From NCBI GenBank assembly GCA_027946555.1, contig JAPEVC010000016.1:62001-126000 (forward strand): a stretch of DNA of 64,000 nucleotides, read 5' to 3'. The translations under genes were made by a program, and so were the position numbers. The notes under the pieces were generated by a model. It was not told the DNA's origin, ran no database searches, and was given only the letters and a program-made list of their open reading frames with translations. Shown here one piece after another: positions 22,698 to 35,978 of the stretch. Each line of letters opens with the position of its first letter. The stretch's first letter is position 1. This stretch comes from Gnomoniopsis sp. IMI 355080 (lineage: Eukaryota > Ascomycota > Sordariomycetes > Diaporthales > Gnomoniaceae).

Positions 22698-24250
22698 ATG
22701 ATTCCAAGCAGAGGGCTCGCGCGGGCCAAGCCTGGTCTGGCATTTCAGAATCAAGTATGCCCAAGGCCTTTCCGCTTTTATTCGATTCAGGTCGAGAACC
22801 TAACCAAGCTTGCGCAGATCCTTTCTAGAGCTCCTGTCCGCTCAATACCCAGACAGGCCATATCACGACCAACATTATCGAGCTCGAGACAATTTGGCAC
22901 AAGCATACGGGGCAATGGCAATTCAAATCCACGTGCCTCAACGATAGGCTTCCTGTCAGGGAGCAGGATAGGCGCGACCAGTCTCTTGTCCTCTCCATCC
23001 TTCCTAGTCTCCAATCGGCGCTTCGCCTCGACCGAGTCGACGACATCACCCACAGCCACCCACCAACCCGAATTCTCCTCTTTTACCGACTTCGACGCGC
23101 CCTCCATCTTCAACGTCCCAGAAGGCCCAGGCTACCTCAACAATCTCGGTCTCGACTTTGGCTACGGCCCTACCGCGCTCGTCCAATGGGTCGTTGAACA
23201 CCTGCACTTCACCATGGGCCTCGGCTGGCTGGGCGCCATCGTCGGCGGCTCGCTGGCGATTCGCGCCGTCATGGCCTATCCGGCATTCCTTGCGCAGCTC
23301 GAGTCCTTCAAGTCGCAGCGCATGCGCGCCGACCCCGTCTACCAGGACCGCCAACAAAAGTTCATGCTCAACATGGCCCGCGGCGGGAACGATGCCGCCG
23401 AAATGATGCAGCTGCGTATGCAGATCAAGCACATCAGGGAGCAGTACGGCGTCAAGATGGGTCGCATGTTCCTCCCCATGCTGCAGCTCCCGTTGGCATA
23501 CGGCATGTTCAAGCTGACGCGCGCGATGGCGTTGTTGCCGGTGCCGGGGCTCGACAGCGCCGGGGCACTATGGTTCCCGGATTTGACTGTCGCGGATCCG
23601 CTGTACATTCTTCCTTGCGTGGGCTCCGTCATGATGTATCTGACTGTTAAGGTGAGCCAGCACTACATTTACCTTCCTTCCGGAACACTACAATAGCTGA
23701 CCCACACTCTCTTAAGCGCTCTTTACCATTCATGGCAGCAGAACAAGCCAAGATGATGAAGATGTTACCCTGGATCCTCGGTCCCATCGGCTTTGTCGTC
23801 AGCTTGAGCTTCCCCGCCGCCGTCCAGGTCTACTTCGCCGCCACCGCCCTCCTGACATACTGGCAGACCACCCTTTTGCACAATAGCCTCGTACGGAAAT
23901 GGACGGGACTCCCGCCGCTCGATCAGCTCACAGTCAACCCAGAGTACATGAAAAAGCCCCCTGTGAACCCCTTCGTCAACATGAAGAGCACATACCAAGC
24001 GCCGCGTACGGTCGATACGACGGCGACCGAGCAGAAGCCTGAGGAGAAGAAGGAGGGATTGAAGAGCCCGTTTGCGATGTTTCGTGAGGCAAGGAAAGGC
24101 ATGACGGACACTATTGAAAAGTACACGAGTGATCCGGAGAAGTCTGAGAGAGAGGCAGCATTGAAGTATGAGAAGCAAAGGCGTCAAGAGGAGAATGATA
24201 GATATATGGCGAGGAAGGCACGAGCTGAGATGAATGACACGAAAAAATAG
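22698..24250 (+). CDS. oxa1: Mitochondrial inner-membrane insertase Oxa1
   Basis: Two exons, 22698-23651 and 23717-24250, with a 65-bp intron (GTGAGC; branch GCTGAC at about 23694; acceptor CTTAAG), give 495 residues. The first 130 residues are Arg/Ser-rich and lack acids, as in a mitochondrial presequence. The YidC/Oxa1 core has its first membrane segment at 'MGLGWLGAIVGGSLAIRAVM', a long matrix loop with 'RGGNDAAEMMQLRMQIK', then 'PLAYGMFKLTRAMALLP', 'DPLYILPCVGSVMMYLTV' and, after the junction, 'MLPWILGPIGFVVSLSFPAA' and 'YFAATALLTYWQTTLL'. A Lys/Glu-rich matrix tail, the ribosome-binding region in the family, follows. It inserts mitochondrially encoded and conservatively sorted proteins. 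The acceptor ends in AAG, the only one compatible with the frame. Confidence 0.93.
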
Positions 24251-25283
24251 ATGAGGCCGGGAAGGCTGTCCATTTGGCAGTATGAATTTCTCAGTTTGGC
24301 TGGAGGTCAGTTCCTCATCGGTTCTACTGTCTATGGGTGTAGATAGACCAAATTGTCAATATCTGACACTTGGCGTATAATCTCCAGTCCTGTACAAACA
24401 AAAATTGTAACAAGAGAATCAAGATCAATATCGCTTCTGCAGATCTACTGAAAGATAGCTGGGAGGAAGTTGTTTTGAAGCATGGAGAAGAAAGAACTGC
24501 GAAGTAATGGGCAGTGACTAAACAATCATCTTGAAAAACAGGTTCGCCGTTCTAGAGACATTAATCAGTTGCAGGAGTTTCTAGCTACCACGCATCATTT
24601 TCTGCACCATTTTCTCTTGTCCACATGCTTCCCAAATCGGTCGAAGCTATATCATATTTTTGCACATGATTGAATGAAGTTGTTCTTTCCATTAAGGTCA
24701 TGGCACCTCCTATCTCAAGGCCAAGGTAGCCAAGCAGAAAGTGCCCTGTTTTGCTTCTCTATGCATGCTCCACATTGCATGCTCAATTACACAGTACAGT
24801 ATGAATATTTGCCGCCCTATTTAATTTCCTTCCCTTGATTTTATGGACCCTGACCCTTCCATCATTTAGACGTGTAGGTTTTGACCACCTGCCATTTTCA
24901 CTGCGCCATAATCCAGGGCTTTGTGTATGCCTCTTTTTGAATGAAAATCCCCAGGTTCTAGACAGCTGGGTCCCCATAGAATGATAGATGCCAACGTTAT
25001 GGTAAGGACAAAACAATTTTGTAAAGAGCTCAACCAGAATGATCAAAGGCTCCTCGTATGTTCCTTGGTCGTCAAACACTGAAAGAAAGAGAAAGAAAGA
25101 AAAAATCTTTGGGCCACCACTCTCAATTGAGACTGATCCCTCTTCTTCAGGTGACATTTCGTAGCATCACCCTTGGGTATCGTAGACCTAGGCCAATGCA
25201 AGACTCGAAAGAGCCGCTAGATTATCATCATCCTCCAACAAGTGGACAAGACCACCTGGATAGAGAATAGCGGAGGTGCAATC
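24251..25283. other. Intergenic region, 1.0 kb (convergent gene ends)
   Basis: It lies between the 3' ends of Oxa1 and URC4 and is AT-rich. A 124-codon minus ORF with a genuine ATG (25157-24783) has no recognisable domain and lies where URC4 3' UTR would be; not called. Confidence 0.5.
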
Positions 25284-27162
25284 CTAAAACACCGTTCCGT
25301 CGCTGTCGATGAGGATTGGCGGCTCCTTAGTGTTCGGCCGGTTGATCTCGGCAATCTCACGACCGCCCTGTTACGTCAAGTCAGCACATGGGCACAGCAA
25401 TACAGAGCGCTTAGCATCTTCAAACTCACCTTCCAGCTACCCGCCTCCAGAAGCTGAGGCAGGCTCAGCTCATTGCCCGCCAGCTCGTTCCTCAGGGCCG
25501 CATTTACATCCACACATAGCCGGTCCAGGAGGCCGACCGTGACACCGCGCCACTCGACGACGACATCATCGCTCGGCTCGAACATGGGCGCAACCTCCAC
25601 ACCACGAGTACCAGTCTTTAGACAGGAGTTCTTGTAGTGCTCGAGTCCCCTCGCCATATCCTCACCTTTGAGTGTCAATACACCCAAATCGACAAAGAGT
25701 CCTCCGTTGCGATACTCGGGGAGACCGGTGAGCAGATGTTGGCCCGCGAAGTGAATCTTCATCAACTGTTGCATGGGCTGCATGAGCGAGTAGGTGAGCC
25801 ACTGCGTCAGCTTATGGAACGGCAGAATGGACTCCCAAGCGGCTGAGCCGGAGCGGGCGTTGGGGAAGGGCGAGAAGCTTGGGCCCGAGGAGGCGGTAGG
25901 CTGTGGCATCGAGGAGCACGGCCAAGCGTCACCGAGAGAAATACCGTTTATAGCGGTGCGGGATGGGGGCCAGATTGGCGCCAGTCCTGTCATCAAGACA
26001 TCCCAGAGAGTGGGCAGGAGAACAATAGGCATCGAAGAAGCTTGCGTGGAGGGGTGGGACAGAAGATAGTCTGTGTGAAAAGTTAGCTCATCGATCCGGG
26101 TTGCATTAGGCTTGATGCTAAGCATGTCAAGCTCACCGAGCATGTGCCCTGGGCGTCCGTCGCCGAAAAATTCTTTGTTGCCATCCAGTGCATCAGCCAG
26201 CCGGATAAGAAGCTGGGTGCGACCCTCCAAGCCAGCCATCTCGTTGCCCTCTTTTGACTGTAGGCCCTTAGCCATGGCTTCCACAGTCAGCTGGCGTAGA
26301 CCCTCCTTGTCAACTTGGTACTTATTCTCCTTGTTGCCGGAGAATATGCCCTGTGAATTGCATTAGAGATGAGACTCGAAGAAATGCAAGTTGGGACGGA
26401 TCACTTACTGTCTTGAACATTTCCAGGCTTGCAACAGCAATGCCCTCAGACCTCCTGTAGATGCGGCCATTTTCTGTGCTCTTGTAGCTCCACTCTGTGC
26501 CAGCCCCAGCGTCCAGCAGTACACTGACCAGGAACAAGTCGATCAGACGACGACACTTTTCTGTGTTATCAATGTTGTCCCAGGTCGACAGAAGGTGTGC
26601 AATTCTGTCTCGGCCTCCCACACAAAAGTGCTGGTGTCGACCATGACCTGGTATGCTGGTGAAAGGAGCATCATAATCTCTCTGGTTAATCAGTCAGCAT
26701 TCGTTTCTTTTCTTCTTCTTTCACCCTGCAAGGTGATGCTCAGGAGGTACATACTCTGATGATGCTGGCAACAAAGCTCACCACTTCTGGGAACTTGCCC
26801 ATGTCCACATCGAAATGCCTCAGCTCATTCTTAATGGCCTTGGTAGTCAGAAGGCGACACCTCTCACGGACAGCGCCTAGGCTCCTTAGGTAGCCAGCAG
26901 GATCCAGATCTGGGTCAGGGCCTTTTGGCAGCTCCATCTTGGGGATGGCGTGAGGAGAAAATGGGGTGAGTGGCGTGTTGGGGGCAGAAGTATGGTTTGT
27001 GCCGGCTGAGGAGCGGTTCAAGGCGCGGCTGCTCAGAGTACCAGATGGGGACTTGACACTAGAATGTCCCGAATCGATGCTAACCTTGGATTGGGATGTG
27101 GTGAGTGATGGTTTCTGGGGAGGGATCTTGGAGGATCTATCCTTTCTGGAGAAGAAGCCCAT
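25284..27162 (-). CDS. urc4: URC4-type uracil catabolism protein (DUF1688)
   Basis: Five exons on the minus strand: 27162-26755, 26681-26409, 26350-26137, 26070-25430 and 25367-25284, encoding 539 residues. After an N-terminal extension (MGFFSRKDRSSK..., about 75 residues, Ser/Thr-rich) the conserved family body begins 'ELPKGPDPDLDPAGYLRSLG' and continues with 'HFDVDMGKFPEVVSFVASII', 'RLIDLFLVSVLLDAGAGTEW', 'YRRSEGIAVASLEMF', 'GLEGRTQLLIRLADAL', 'DYLLSHPSTQASS', 'LPTLWDVLMTGLAPIWP', 'FHKLTQWLTYSLM', 'IHFAGQHLLTGLPEYRNGGL' and the C-terminal 'GGREIAEINRPNTKEPP'. Every splice junction falls inside conserved sequence. Family knowledge: URC4 is required for the URC pyrimidine degradation pathway that lets fungi use uracil as nitrogen source; its enzymatic step is not firmly known. 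No other URC gene is seen nearby. Intron 3 (66 bp) is in frame and stop-free. Confidence 0.93.
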
Positions 27163-30100
27163 GGTGAGAAGTAAAGGGACCAAGACCCTTTTGAGATACC
27201 AGTTAGTAATGAATTGATCTGGTAGTCGGAATGGGACTGGCGCGGCGGCACTGATAGGCAATTGGCAACCAATGCAATCAACCCTTGGCTCGCTGGACTG
27301 GGTGAACAAGTCCGCAGGGTATGGTTTGGGTCCTCGGGCGGGATGCTGTCTTAGTTGGAAGCGGGGGGATGGTGGGGCAGGCTAGCAGTGTGCATGTGCT
27401 GAAGCGGCAAGCCTGGGGAGGGGTTCCTGTGGTTGTTGGTTGGTTTGTGGTGATTGGTGGTTGCTTGAGTGACTGGTTGATTGATGAATTGAGCTTGCAG
27501 CACCTGACCCAGGTATGGGATGGATGTAGGTGACTGCTGAGAATGCAAGTGGTAGCAGCTGCAAGCCTGCGCTGGAAATGATTGATCTGGTGGTGGAAAC
27601 GTCTCAGACTCTGTTGGCACTGTTGCTGCTCCGAGGTTGCCCAATCCAGAAAAGCCAGATTGAATAAATGGAATTTTGAGGGGGTATCAAGTGAAGAAGG
27701 AATTCGGTAGAGTGTCGTTCCGTCGCGTTTGGTTTCGTGATCGTCGTGTATTGAACTCAATGTTGCTGTGGCACCTGATTGATGGAGCTTTCTTTCTCTG
27801 GAGCTTGGGCTGGTTTGCCGGATGCAGGGTCCCTTTTTCAAAGCTTGCTGAGGCTAGGATCCCTCTTGTTCTCAGGCAACTGGCAGGCGACCGAGTCTGC
27901 GGAAGGTTTGATCTACCATGTGATTATGTCTTGGTGGCGTGAGGTGGAGAGGACAGACTGGGAAGTCTGTCAAATAGAAGAGAGAAGGTTTCAATTGACC
28001 AGAGGTGATGAGATCCAAATTCATGAAGCCGACGTCATGAAGTGGAGAGTGGTCGTGGTCGATGGAGGTATGGTCAGGAGAAGGTGGGAGGGATCGTCGC
28101 CAGGATGAAGAAAGTTGTTGGCAATTCCACAGCTTGAAAGTGGTCTGTATCAGCGTGGAAGGAAATGGCACTGAAAAAGACCCCTGGAACAGAAAGAAGT
28201 AGGAAAAGATGATGTAGTTGAAGGAGACGCCAGTCAGGGTCTGGGTCTGGATGTCGAGAACGAGGTTCAAGTTCCAAGGTCAGGTCGAGGCCGAGGGCGA
28301 GGGCGAGGACAAAGACAGGGTCAGATGCTGCAGGTCACCACTACTGAAGCACATACCAAAGGATCCCAAAAAGTTCAAAGATTTCTATGGGAGACAAGAC
28401 ATGGACTGGGCCTCATGGGTTTATATCAAATCCCCAGGGTGATGGGAGACGAAGGAGCATGCATGGAGGAGGGCCAGGGTTCCGGGGGAGGTGAATATTA
28501 AAGTCAGGGTCCCACCGAAATGGTCGAAAGGGGAGAATGCATGCTACCAGTACAAGTAGTTCCTACGTGCCCATGTGGGTGGGATGTGTGTGTATGGGTG
28601 GCACGAGCAACCGTACGCCGTCCCAAGTACTTTGTGTCCGGAGTACTTTGAACTTTGTACTTTGTACTGTCCCAGGAACACCCCTGCCCGCTTTCTTTTC
28701 TCTTTGGCGGGTCCAGCCGCTGCAGAAGGACCGTGTTCATCCATGCCCCCCCCCGTCGTCTTCCTCATCCCTCAACGGGTCTTGTGGACACACCTTCTCG
28801 ACATTCCTATATGCATATAATTCATCCGCGGAAATCTTCCCTTTCTGACTGGCACCTACACACGCCACCGTGTTCATTGTATAGGCCGTCCAGGCCAATG
28901 CCGTGACTGGCGACCCATCGTGAAACGACTCGTGTGCGATGCAGTCGATGTGGTCGACCTCGGCTGCCATGTGGGTTCTCGACTACTTCTCGTCGCTATC
29001 GCCTCCATGGTCATCACCCACACAGCTCGGTAGTCGAGTCAAACAGTCATGTCCACGGGTCCACGTTGATACTGCCAAAGAGATAGGCTTGTATATCCAA
29101 ACAGGATCATCTATTGCACGCCTGCGGCAGTCCAGGAACTTCTGGTCATCTGTTGGTTTCAGAGCTGCCGATCCAGTGGAGTCGTTGTCTTGACGGGGAC
29201 TCAATCTCTGAAATCACGAGCCGGAACATGGGACGAAGTCCGCATTTTCTATTTCCACTCCATCCACTCCGGCTCGATCGCTCTGCTCGCCTCGTCCTGG
29301 GCCTCCACCTCCATCAATCCACTCCGAAGCCATGTTACCCAATCGCTATGGCGTGGCTTGGAATATGACCAGCCTTGCCAGCTTGGCTAGCCATTATATA
29401 GTGTTCTCAGCCTTCGAGAAGATTTATTATTCGGGCGCCACTCTCCTCTACTCCGTAGCCTTTCAAGGTTCGTCCCTCGCCCCAGGTCAAACACTGCCAA
29501 CAAAGTCAAATTTGATGATCTCGAGAGGAACTCCCTTCCGTCCCCATTATGTCGCCAAGTATTGGTCAAGGGTCCACGGCAGGGGCCAGGCAACGAGGCC
29601 ATTTGCAACCTCGCAGCACTCGCAGGCGGCCCGAACAATTAGGGCTTACTCGCTACCTTTGCTGCTGCGTCTCTGCCTACCAAGCCGGCCAAGGTATACA
29701 CTCCCGCACTGCCTGACTTGGGAAGATCAACATGGTGTGCTGTACTACATTGGGTAGTACTATGTATGCGCTGCAAACACGCGACACACATTATTATGCT
29801 CCGCTACACCAAGACTTTTGCCAAATCTTCGTTTCCCCTTGGCTGTATAGCAACATCTGTTCCTGTGATTGCCGGCGTCCCGGGTCCCAAAGGGTCCTTC
29901 GCGCTGCCGTCGGACAGTTCTCGCTTCGGGCTCGGCGTCTGAATATGATGCGTATTTACATAGTACAGTACAACGGTCTGTTCGAGAAGTGGCCGGAAGA
30001 CAGACTATCCACGATCGAATACTACCAAAGTGACAAGTACGCCATAGGACGGGGTTGGGGGGGGGGGAACGAAACGCCGGTGTTCAACCGCAGGCCCTCT

Positions 30101-33100
30101 CTGTCGTGCGGTAGAAAGGCAGCAAATCCCGTCGGGACTGACTGCTTGCCTCGAGTTCCACCACAACCACACGCACCGGGCAGATCGGCTTGGGGGGCTT
30201 CCTGTACTATGGTACTAGTAAAAAAGGTGACATCGCTTCAATCCGACAAAAGTATGTGCAGGGGTTTTCATGCATCAGTATGCAAGGTACCGCACACTGC
30301 CCCCGCTTGTTGCCGTTTTCTCAACCGGAGACAGTTGCGAACATGGTGTGGAGACTGGAACCGTGGGGTGGTTGGCCTATGAACTTGGTCGCGTACGTAT
30401 TACTGGCTCCCGACTACTGCCCCAGCTGCCCGGACCAACAGGCTGGCGTGCATGCTTGACACAGCAAGGCTTGCAAAAAAGCAAAAGGCGGCCAAAATGG
30501 CCTGAGTGGCCACGCGACTTTATCCCGATCTAGGCACCGAGACAGACAACCCGGCCGCAACCTCCTGCAGCAGTAGGATCTTCACCGTGGGGTCAGCCCA
30601 TCTCACCTCAGCTCGTCGTGCATGTATTGCGTACGGTAGCAGTGGAAGTGGTCGTGGTGGTACGGCCACGAATCACGCACGTGGGTCCACAAGCACAACA
30701 TCTTCGCAAGCATCTCGATGTCTGGATGTGCACGCGTGGGCCAACCCTCGCAAGCCTTGATATACGCAGCACTACCGGCATACGCAGTAGTGCGCAGAAC
30801 AGCAGTCCAGGGTAAAATGGCCAGCTCGAAGCCTCGTTGATACTACGCTGCGACTATCGTTATTTCTCGCACTGGTGGACATTCCCTCTTCAGACTCATT
30901 ACACGATAGGTCACATTCCAAGGCCTGCAATTTCGTGGCACACGGGAGACCGACCCGCCAACAGTCTTAGTATGCTGCCGTCATTTCAAGATCCTGACCA
31001 GTACCGATGAGGGCCCATCTCATCACCCTAAAAAGATGGGATGAAGGGGCCTGTCAGGGGCTGTCGGGCGAGGCATCCTTGCCTTCAGTGTTGGGTCACC
31101 GAGCTTCTTGACCGGGGGCCCCGCGAGCAAGCCTAAACCAGGACGTGGCCTACTGTCAACCTCAGAAGAATCAACCATTTCGGGTTGATCCCACTCCAGA
31201 AACTACCAGGCAGTGCTTACGCAAACTTGTCTCGGTGCCAGATTCGGATCCTGCCTTGGTGGTGGACATTCTGAGAAGTCCACCTTGGCAAGCCACGGTG
31301 ACACTGGCAGACCGCCATCAACTCAGCTTCAACATCTCGAAACAACACCTCTCTGCCACACCCACCCCCCACACCTTCGAATGCCCTCGCATAAAAATCA
31401 TGTAGCTGGCCCATCACAGTATTTTTCAGTACTCCTGGTCCGACAAAGCGGATCTCACATAATTACCTGACATGTTTTTGACAGCTCCCCACATCGCCTC
31501 GTCTAACGGCGTGGCAATCGTTGCGGACCGTCGTCCATCGTTGCGGGTACCGCTTGCAGAGGTCGAGAACACTCGCTTGAGTCTTGGTATGGACGTACAA
31601 AGTTATGAAACTTCGCCTCCCCCCTTCTCACACGCTCTCTCAACATTCCGGCCGAGATGGCTTTTTTCGAGTCACAGCGCCGACCACGAGGTAGATACGA
31701 CTCATGTGCATCAGTCTCTCACAGGTCGTCCACTCAGACGGGCCTGCTTGCGTATCTGTTTCACCAGATCCGGCGGCGCGGGTATCTTTTATCGGCTGCC
31801 AAGTCCGTCTTCCGCATTACCCGGCGCCGTTCACGGTCTTCAACAACCGGCGTCCGGCTCTGAGGCCGTGACCGTGACTCCCTCGTGCGAGAAGTTTATA
31901 CAATACTCGTTCTCGGTCCATCTGACAGTTCACGGCAGCGAGCCCTACGAACCTTAGCAAGAGTCAGTGCGACGTGGTACTCGAGGTGCTTGAAAGTTGA
32001 TCTCGCTTACAAAGTATCAAGGCTACAACCTCATGGTCCTACCTGTAAGTGCGCGTCCGTTGCCAGAAGATTTGACAATTCTCGGGGAACCGGCTTTCTC
32101 CCTGGACCAGCTCGCACAAATGCACGGCTCGATGTTGTAATCAAAAGTCTGGGACACCATTGCATTCATTCCGTGCACTGAAGGTGAACCATGGCGCACT
32201 TTCTCAGCATCAAACAGCCTTTCTATGCTGCGCATGCGAATGGATGTTCCTGTGCACGCTGCCAGCCAAATTCTGGACGCAGACACATAGCGATTGAAAA
32301 GTCTGGTTGACAATGATATTGCAACCCATGCTCTCTACTGCAGATCATTATCTGGAGCCGAGAGCTGCGCACGGAGACCAAGCATTTACATCGTACAAAA
32401 CGTTTTTTAGCATTGATCCACCCATCGCGTATCGCCGTATTCCCTAAGCGGCCGCCCGGTTGCTCAGACATCGTCGGGCAGCAAGCTCCGAGTGTTATTA
32501 CCACATGTGAAGGTTTCCTGGCTAGAGACTAATGCGGAAGAGCCTGACATGAATGGTGACTGTGGCCGTGACCGAGAGGTGGAGTAAAAACTTCAAAAAG
32601 CTGATGAGGCAGTTTCTGGGGGCTGCCATAGGGGACCTGGGACAGCGTAACCTTGCCCACTTGAGCGTCGTCACTTGTCATTGGCAGCATTGCTTCTTCC
32701 AGAGCACATGAATACTATGTACGAAACAGCGTCGCGCAATGCAACAGCTTTCCGAGTTGTCGGGTTCTCAAACCTTCTGTCGAGGTCGTTGTCGCCAAAT
32801 TCGGCAAAATTCGGTGGAGAATTTGGGCCGGGGAGGGAAGTGATTTCCGGCTACCAAACCACCCCCCTCTCTCTCTCTCAGTCCTTCGCCTCTCTCTTTC
32901 AGTCATCATCACAAGAGTCATCCAAATCTTGCCAATTTCCATCTTCAACGGTCCCGCTGGCCAAACAACCGATCCCCGGTGACCCTTGTCCCTGCGTGAC
33001 CTTTGCATGATTGCGCGAGCAGTGGATCCAGCGCGAGACCGTTGATGATGAAGACCCACTCATTTACTCTTCGAACCCTGGCCTCGTCCAGCGTGTCGTA

Positions 33101-33681
33101 AAACGCCGTGAACTTCTGCTGTGGGCCACTCGGAGACCGCTCGACTGGATCCATCTGCACGTGCCTCTTCACCGACTGTGCAGAATCAGTCTGCATATCC
33201 AATGGCCGACTGGCATTCTGATTTTCAAATCCATCGCTTTCTCTGGTGGCGGTGTATTTACCGCCGGTTGGACGGATCGTTGGTTTATTGGTTTAGCATG
33301 CTACAAGACAAGATTGTTTATGAACTCAACTTACCCCTGGCATCTTCCGTTCACATAACAATCCCTCGAGATATTCCTTTTTCCTCCTGTTTGCTTATCT
33401 TTGCTTTTCTTTCGTCCGGGCACCCTCGCTTATCGCCTGCCAAACCTCTTAGGCTTAATAGACAGAGTTTCTACCCCAGCTATATCCATCCCTCCCCCTT
33501 GTCGCGTTGTAACAGGCCGCCGAAAGACCCCGGGGTCAGCTGACTAGCATCTTCGGAGAGTCTTCCCAAGTCATAGCAATATACCATGGTGCCGTGGTGC
33601 TGTGGTGCTGGTAGTTTCCCCCAAGCTAGGAGCAGTCAAGTTGGCGCAAAGTGAGCCGAGCCCCACCAAGAGGCTCGAGCC
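27163..33681. other. 6.5-kb region without recognisable protein gene
   Basis: It separates the 5' ends of URC4 and the rhodopsin-domain gene. All ORFs are short (at most 216 codons, for example 29732-30382 and 27278-27841) and look like chance: no domains, signal peptides or coherent splice chains. The sequence is not AT-rich and shows no mutational decay that I can see. It contains homopolymers C9 (28746-28754) and G11 (30057-30067), a CT dinucleotide tract near 32868-32880, and no tRNA or 5S rRNA. Non-coding RNA or long regulatory leaders are possible. Confidence 0.45.
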
Positions 33682-35105
33682 ATGTCCAGCAATGGCACCG
33701 ATGCGGCCTCATCAGATGTCCATCTCACTGTGTCCTACCAGAGCCACGTCTTGGCCTGTGCCATCGCTACCTGGACCATAGCACTCGTGTTTGTCAGCCT
33801 GAGGTTCTACTTGAGGGGCCGTCTGATGAATGTCCTAGGCCGGGAAGACTGGACGATTCTGGTATCTTTGATATTTTCGGGTGGTGTCAGTGCCAGCTTC
33901 ATCATCGAGGCACACTATGGCTTGGGTAGGCACGTGGACGTGCTCACAACAATAGAGGTACAGAAGGCTTCAGAGGTTAGGAACGCCCGTGGTCTAGATA
34001 CTGTACTCCTATTGAATAGGGATGCTGATGGATTAGACAGGTTTTCTGGGTCTCCAACCTCTTATTCGCTATAACAATCTATCTGACCAAGTTCTCGATA
34101 CTGTTCCTATACCAAAGGACCCTTACTCACGACTGGGTCCAGCGAACACTACGAGTGCTGATGGTGGTGGTCCTTGTCATTTGTTTGACGGATATCTGCC
34201 TCATTTGCACACAATGCGTTCCATTGAACGCCACTTGGGACCAGGCTGTGGATGCTACCTCCTGCCATTCTTTCAACACCTTCTACATCATTGTCGGAGT
34301 TCAGATCGCCACGGACTTCCTCATATACCTGCTGCCGCTTCCAGTAATATGGGGCATGAGAGCGGCACCGAGAAATCAAAAGCTGATGCTTTTTACCTTG
34401 TTTTCCTTTGGCTTCTTGTAAGTGGGCCCCCAACACCCCCTTCCTGCTCGCCATGCTCGCCCGCCCAAACTCAATATCGCAATGCTAACGAGAGACACTA
34501 GTATCTGCATCGTTTCCATCATCCGTCTCACCGAGCTCACCGCCACCCGCCGTGACACAGATTGGACCTACTATAGCGTTACTATCGATTTCTGGACACT
34601 AGTCGAGGCAAATACCGGCATCGTATGCGCCTGCATCATGACGATGAAGCCACTCCTCAGCCGTCTCATCCTCGGCGCTAACGCCACCCGCCATACAACC
34701 GACAGCAACCCGGACCAACTAGGTCCGTCCATCGACGTGTTCCACCCACCCACCATCGGATCCAAGCCGTCGCGCCGCAACACCCAACTCAACAAGAAGC
34801 AAAGCTGGTTCACGGCACAGCTAGCCCGGTTGGATCGCTCGCTGCAGACGGTCAATGAGGGCGAGAGCGAGGCAAACAGTCCAAGCGTGATGGAGGCCGG
34901 CGGTGACGGCGCCGGCACTGGCCTGAAGCCACCACGGAGAAGGCCGTCTGTGGCGGCGTTTCTGACAGTGCCCATGAGGGCGCACTTGTCAATACCGAGG
35001 CTGAGCCACCATTCCAGTATTATTGAGTCGCATATGGAGCATGAGGCAGACGAGGGTCCGCTGGAACCGGCGAGATATGCAAGGAGGTCGAGCTGTGCTG
35101 TTTGA
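33682..35105 (+). CDS. Rhodopsin-domain (SAT4/Pth11-like) integral membrane protein
   Basis: Three exons, 33682-33975, 34041-34417 and 34502-35105 (introns 65 and 84 bp), encode 424 residues. The first half contains seven hydrophobic segments: 'SHVLACAIATWTIALVFVSL', 'REDWTILVSLIFSGGVSASF', 'VFWVSNLLFAITIYLTKFSI', 'LRVLMVVVLVICLTDICLIC', 'FNTFYIIVGVQIATDFLIYL', 'KLMLFTLFSFGF' joined to 'ICIVSIIRLTEL', and 'VEANTGIVCACIMTMKPLL'. 'FYLRGRLMNVLGREDW', 'TKFSILFLYQR', the Cys pair 'CVPLNATWD'/'CHSFN' and the 'LPLPVIW' motif are typical of the fungal rhodopsin domain family. The last 150 residues form a Ser/Arg-rich cytosolic tail. No CFEM domain is present, unlike Pth11 itself. The family is often called GPCR-like; ligand and signalling role are unknown here. 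Confidence 0.9.
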
Positions 35106-35978
35106 GCAGTCGTCCCTGAGTAAATTACAGACTTCTTCAAATGTTGTGTCCTTGCCAGTGAAAAGTTATCCCCAGAAGATCGAAGCAGTGTCCTGAGCAT
35201 TCCAGCCTTTAGGCAATTTGCTCCATGTAGTCAATATTGGCTCGAGAGTGCGGTGTTAGGTGATGTGCCTTCCAACGTCCGTAGTCAAAACGTTTTCAGC
35301 AAGCTTTAGCGATCTTGCCAACTTTTGACCTACGGGGACAAAAAGGGTACCGGATGAGATATTTGGTTGAGTTTTCACGTATCACTGGGTTCCGAACCGA
35401 ATCTGGTAAATCACAGGGCAGTGTCCCAAGCTCTTCTCTCGAACTCGTCCAACCCAAAAGTAGAGCCATCGTGGTGGCCATGTTGCATTTGTCAGTCTGT
35501 TAGACGCAGTGCTATCAGTCACCAAGTGGTTCGAATCGGTGCACTCCTGAGCTTACATTCTCCTCGGCATGGTTTAACGGAAGCAGTCAATATAGAGAGT
35601 CCAAAGGACTGGTTTGCCAAGAGAAGAAAAGTCCATATTGCTATCGACTAAGACGCGTCATAATACTGTGACTAAATTGATATTCCTTCTTTGGAGTGAC
35701 CTTTGTCAATATATCTCAATCTTGTCCGTATCTGGGCTTCGGTCAGGAGTGTTAGTCTAACAAATCCGCTTCTCAGATATCATGGTGTAAACTCACTTGC
35801 TTGAACATCAACCCCTTTCCTCCCACAATCATTACTTCGTGACCTTGACGCCAACTTTTCAGATGTGGCTCCACCAGCCATGGACCCTAAACAGAGGCGG
35901 CTGTCACTCTCCCAGGCTGGATTACACACCCTGGAGATTCTGATGCTGATGCTCCGCTGCTTCATTAGCACGTGGCCA
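35106..35978. other. Intergenic region, 0.9 kb (convergent gene ends)
   Basis: Lies between the 3' ends of the rhodopsin-domain gene and FAL1. No coding signal recognised. Confidence 0.55.

Noticed and set aside
24783..25157. 124-codon minus ORF downstream of URC4
   Set aside because: Has an ATG but no domain, signal peptide or splice context; it sits in likely 3' UTR.
27278..27841. 187-codon minus ORF upstream of URC4
   Set aside because: Low-complexity, Thr/Pro/His-rich translation typical of a pyrimidine-rich leader read in a chance frame.
29732..30382. 216-codon plus ORF in the gene desert
   Set aside because: Composition looks random, no initiation by a convincing ATG, no family motif.
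31472..31957. 161-codon plus ORF in the gene desert
   Set aside because: No motif or splice partners; overlapping frames are equally open.
35470..35570. GGTTCGAATC-like T-loop suggesting a second tRNA
   Set aside because: Flanking bases do not form a T stem or an acceptor stem.
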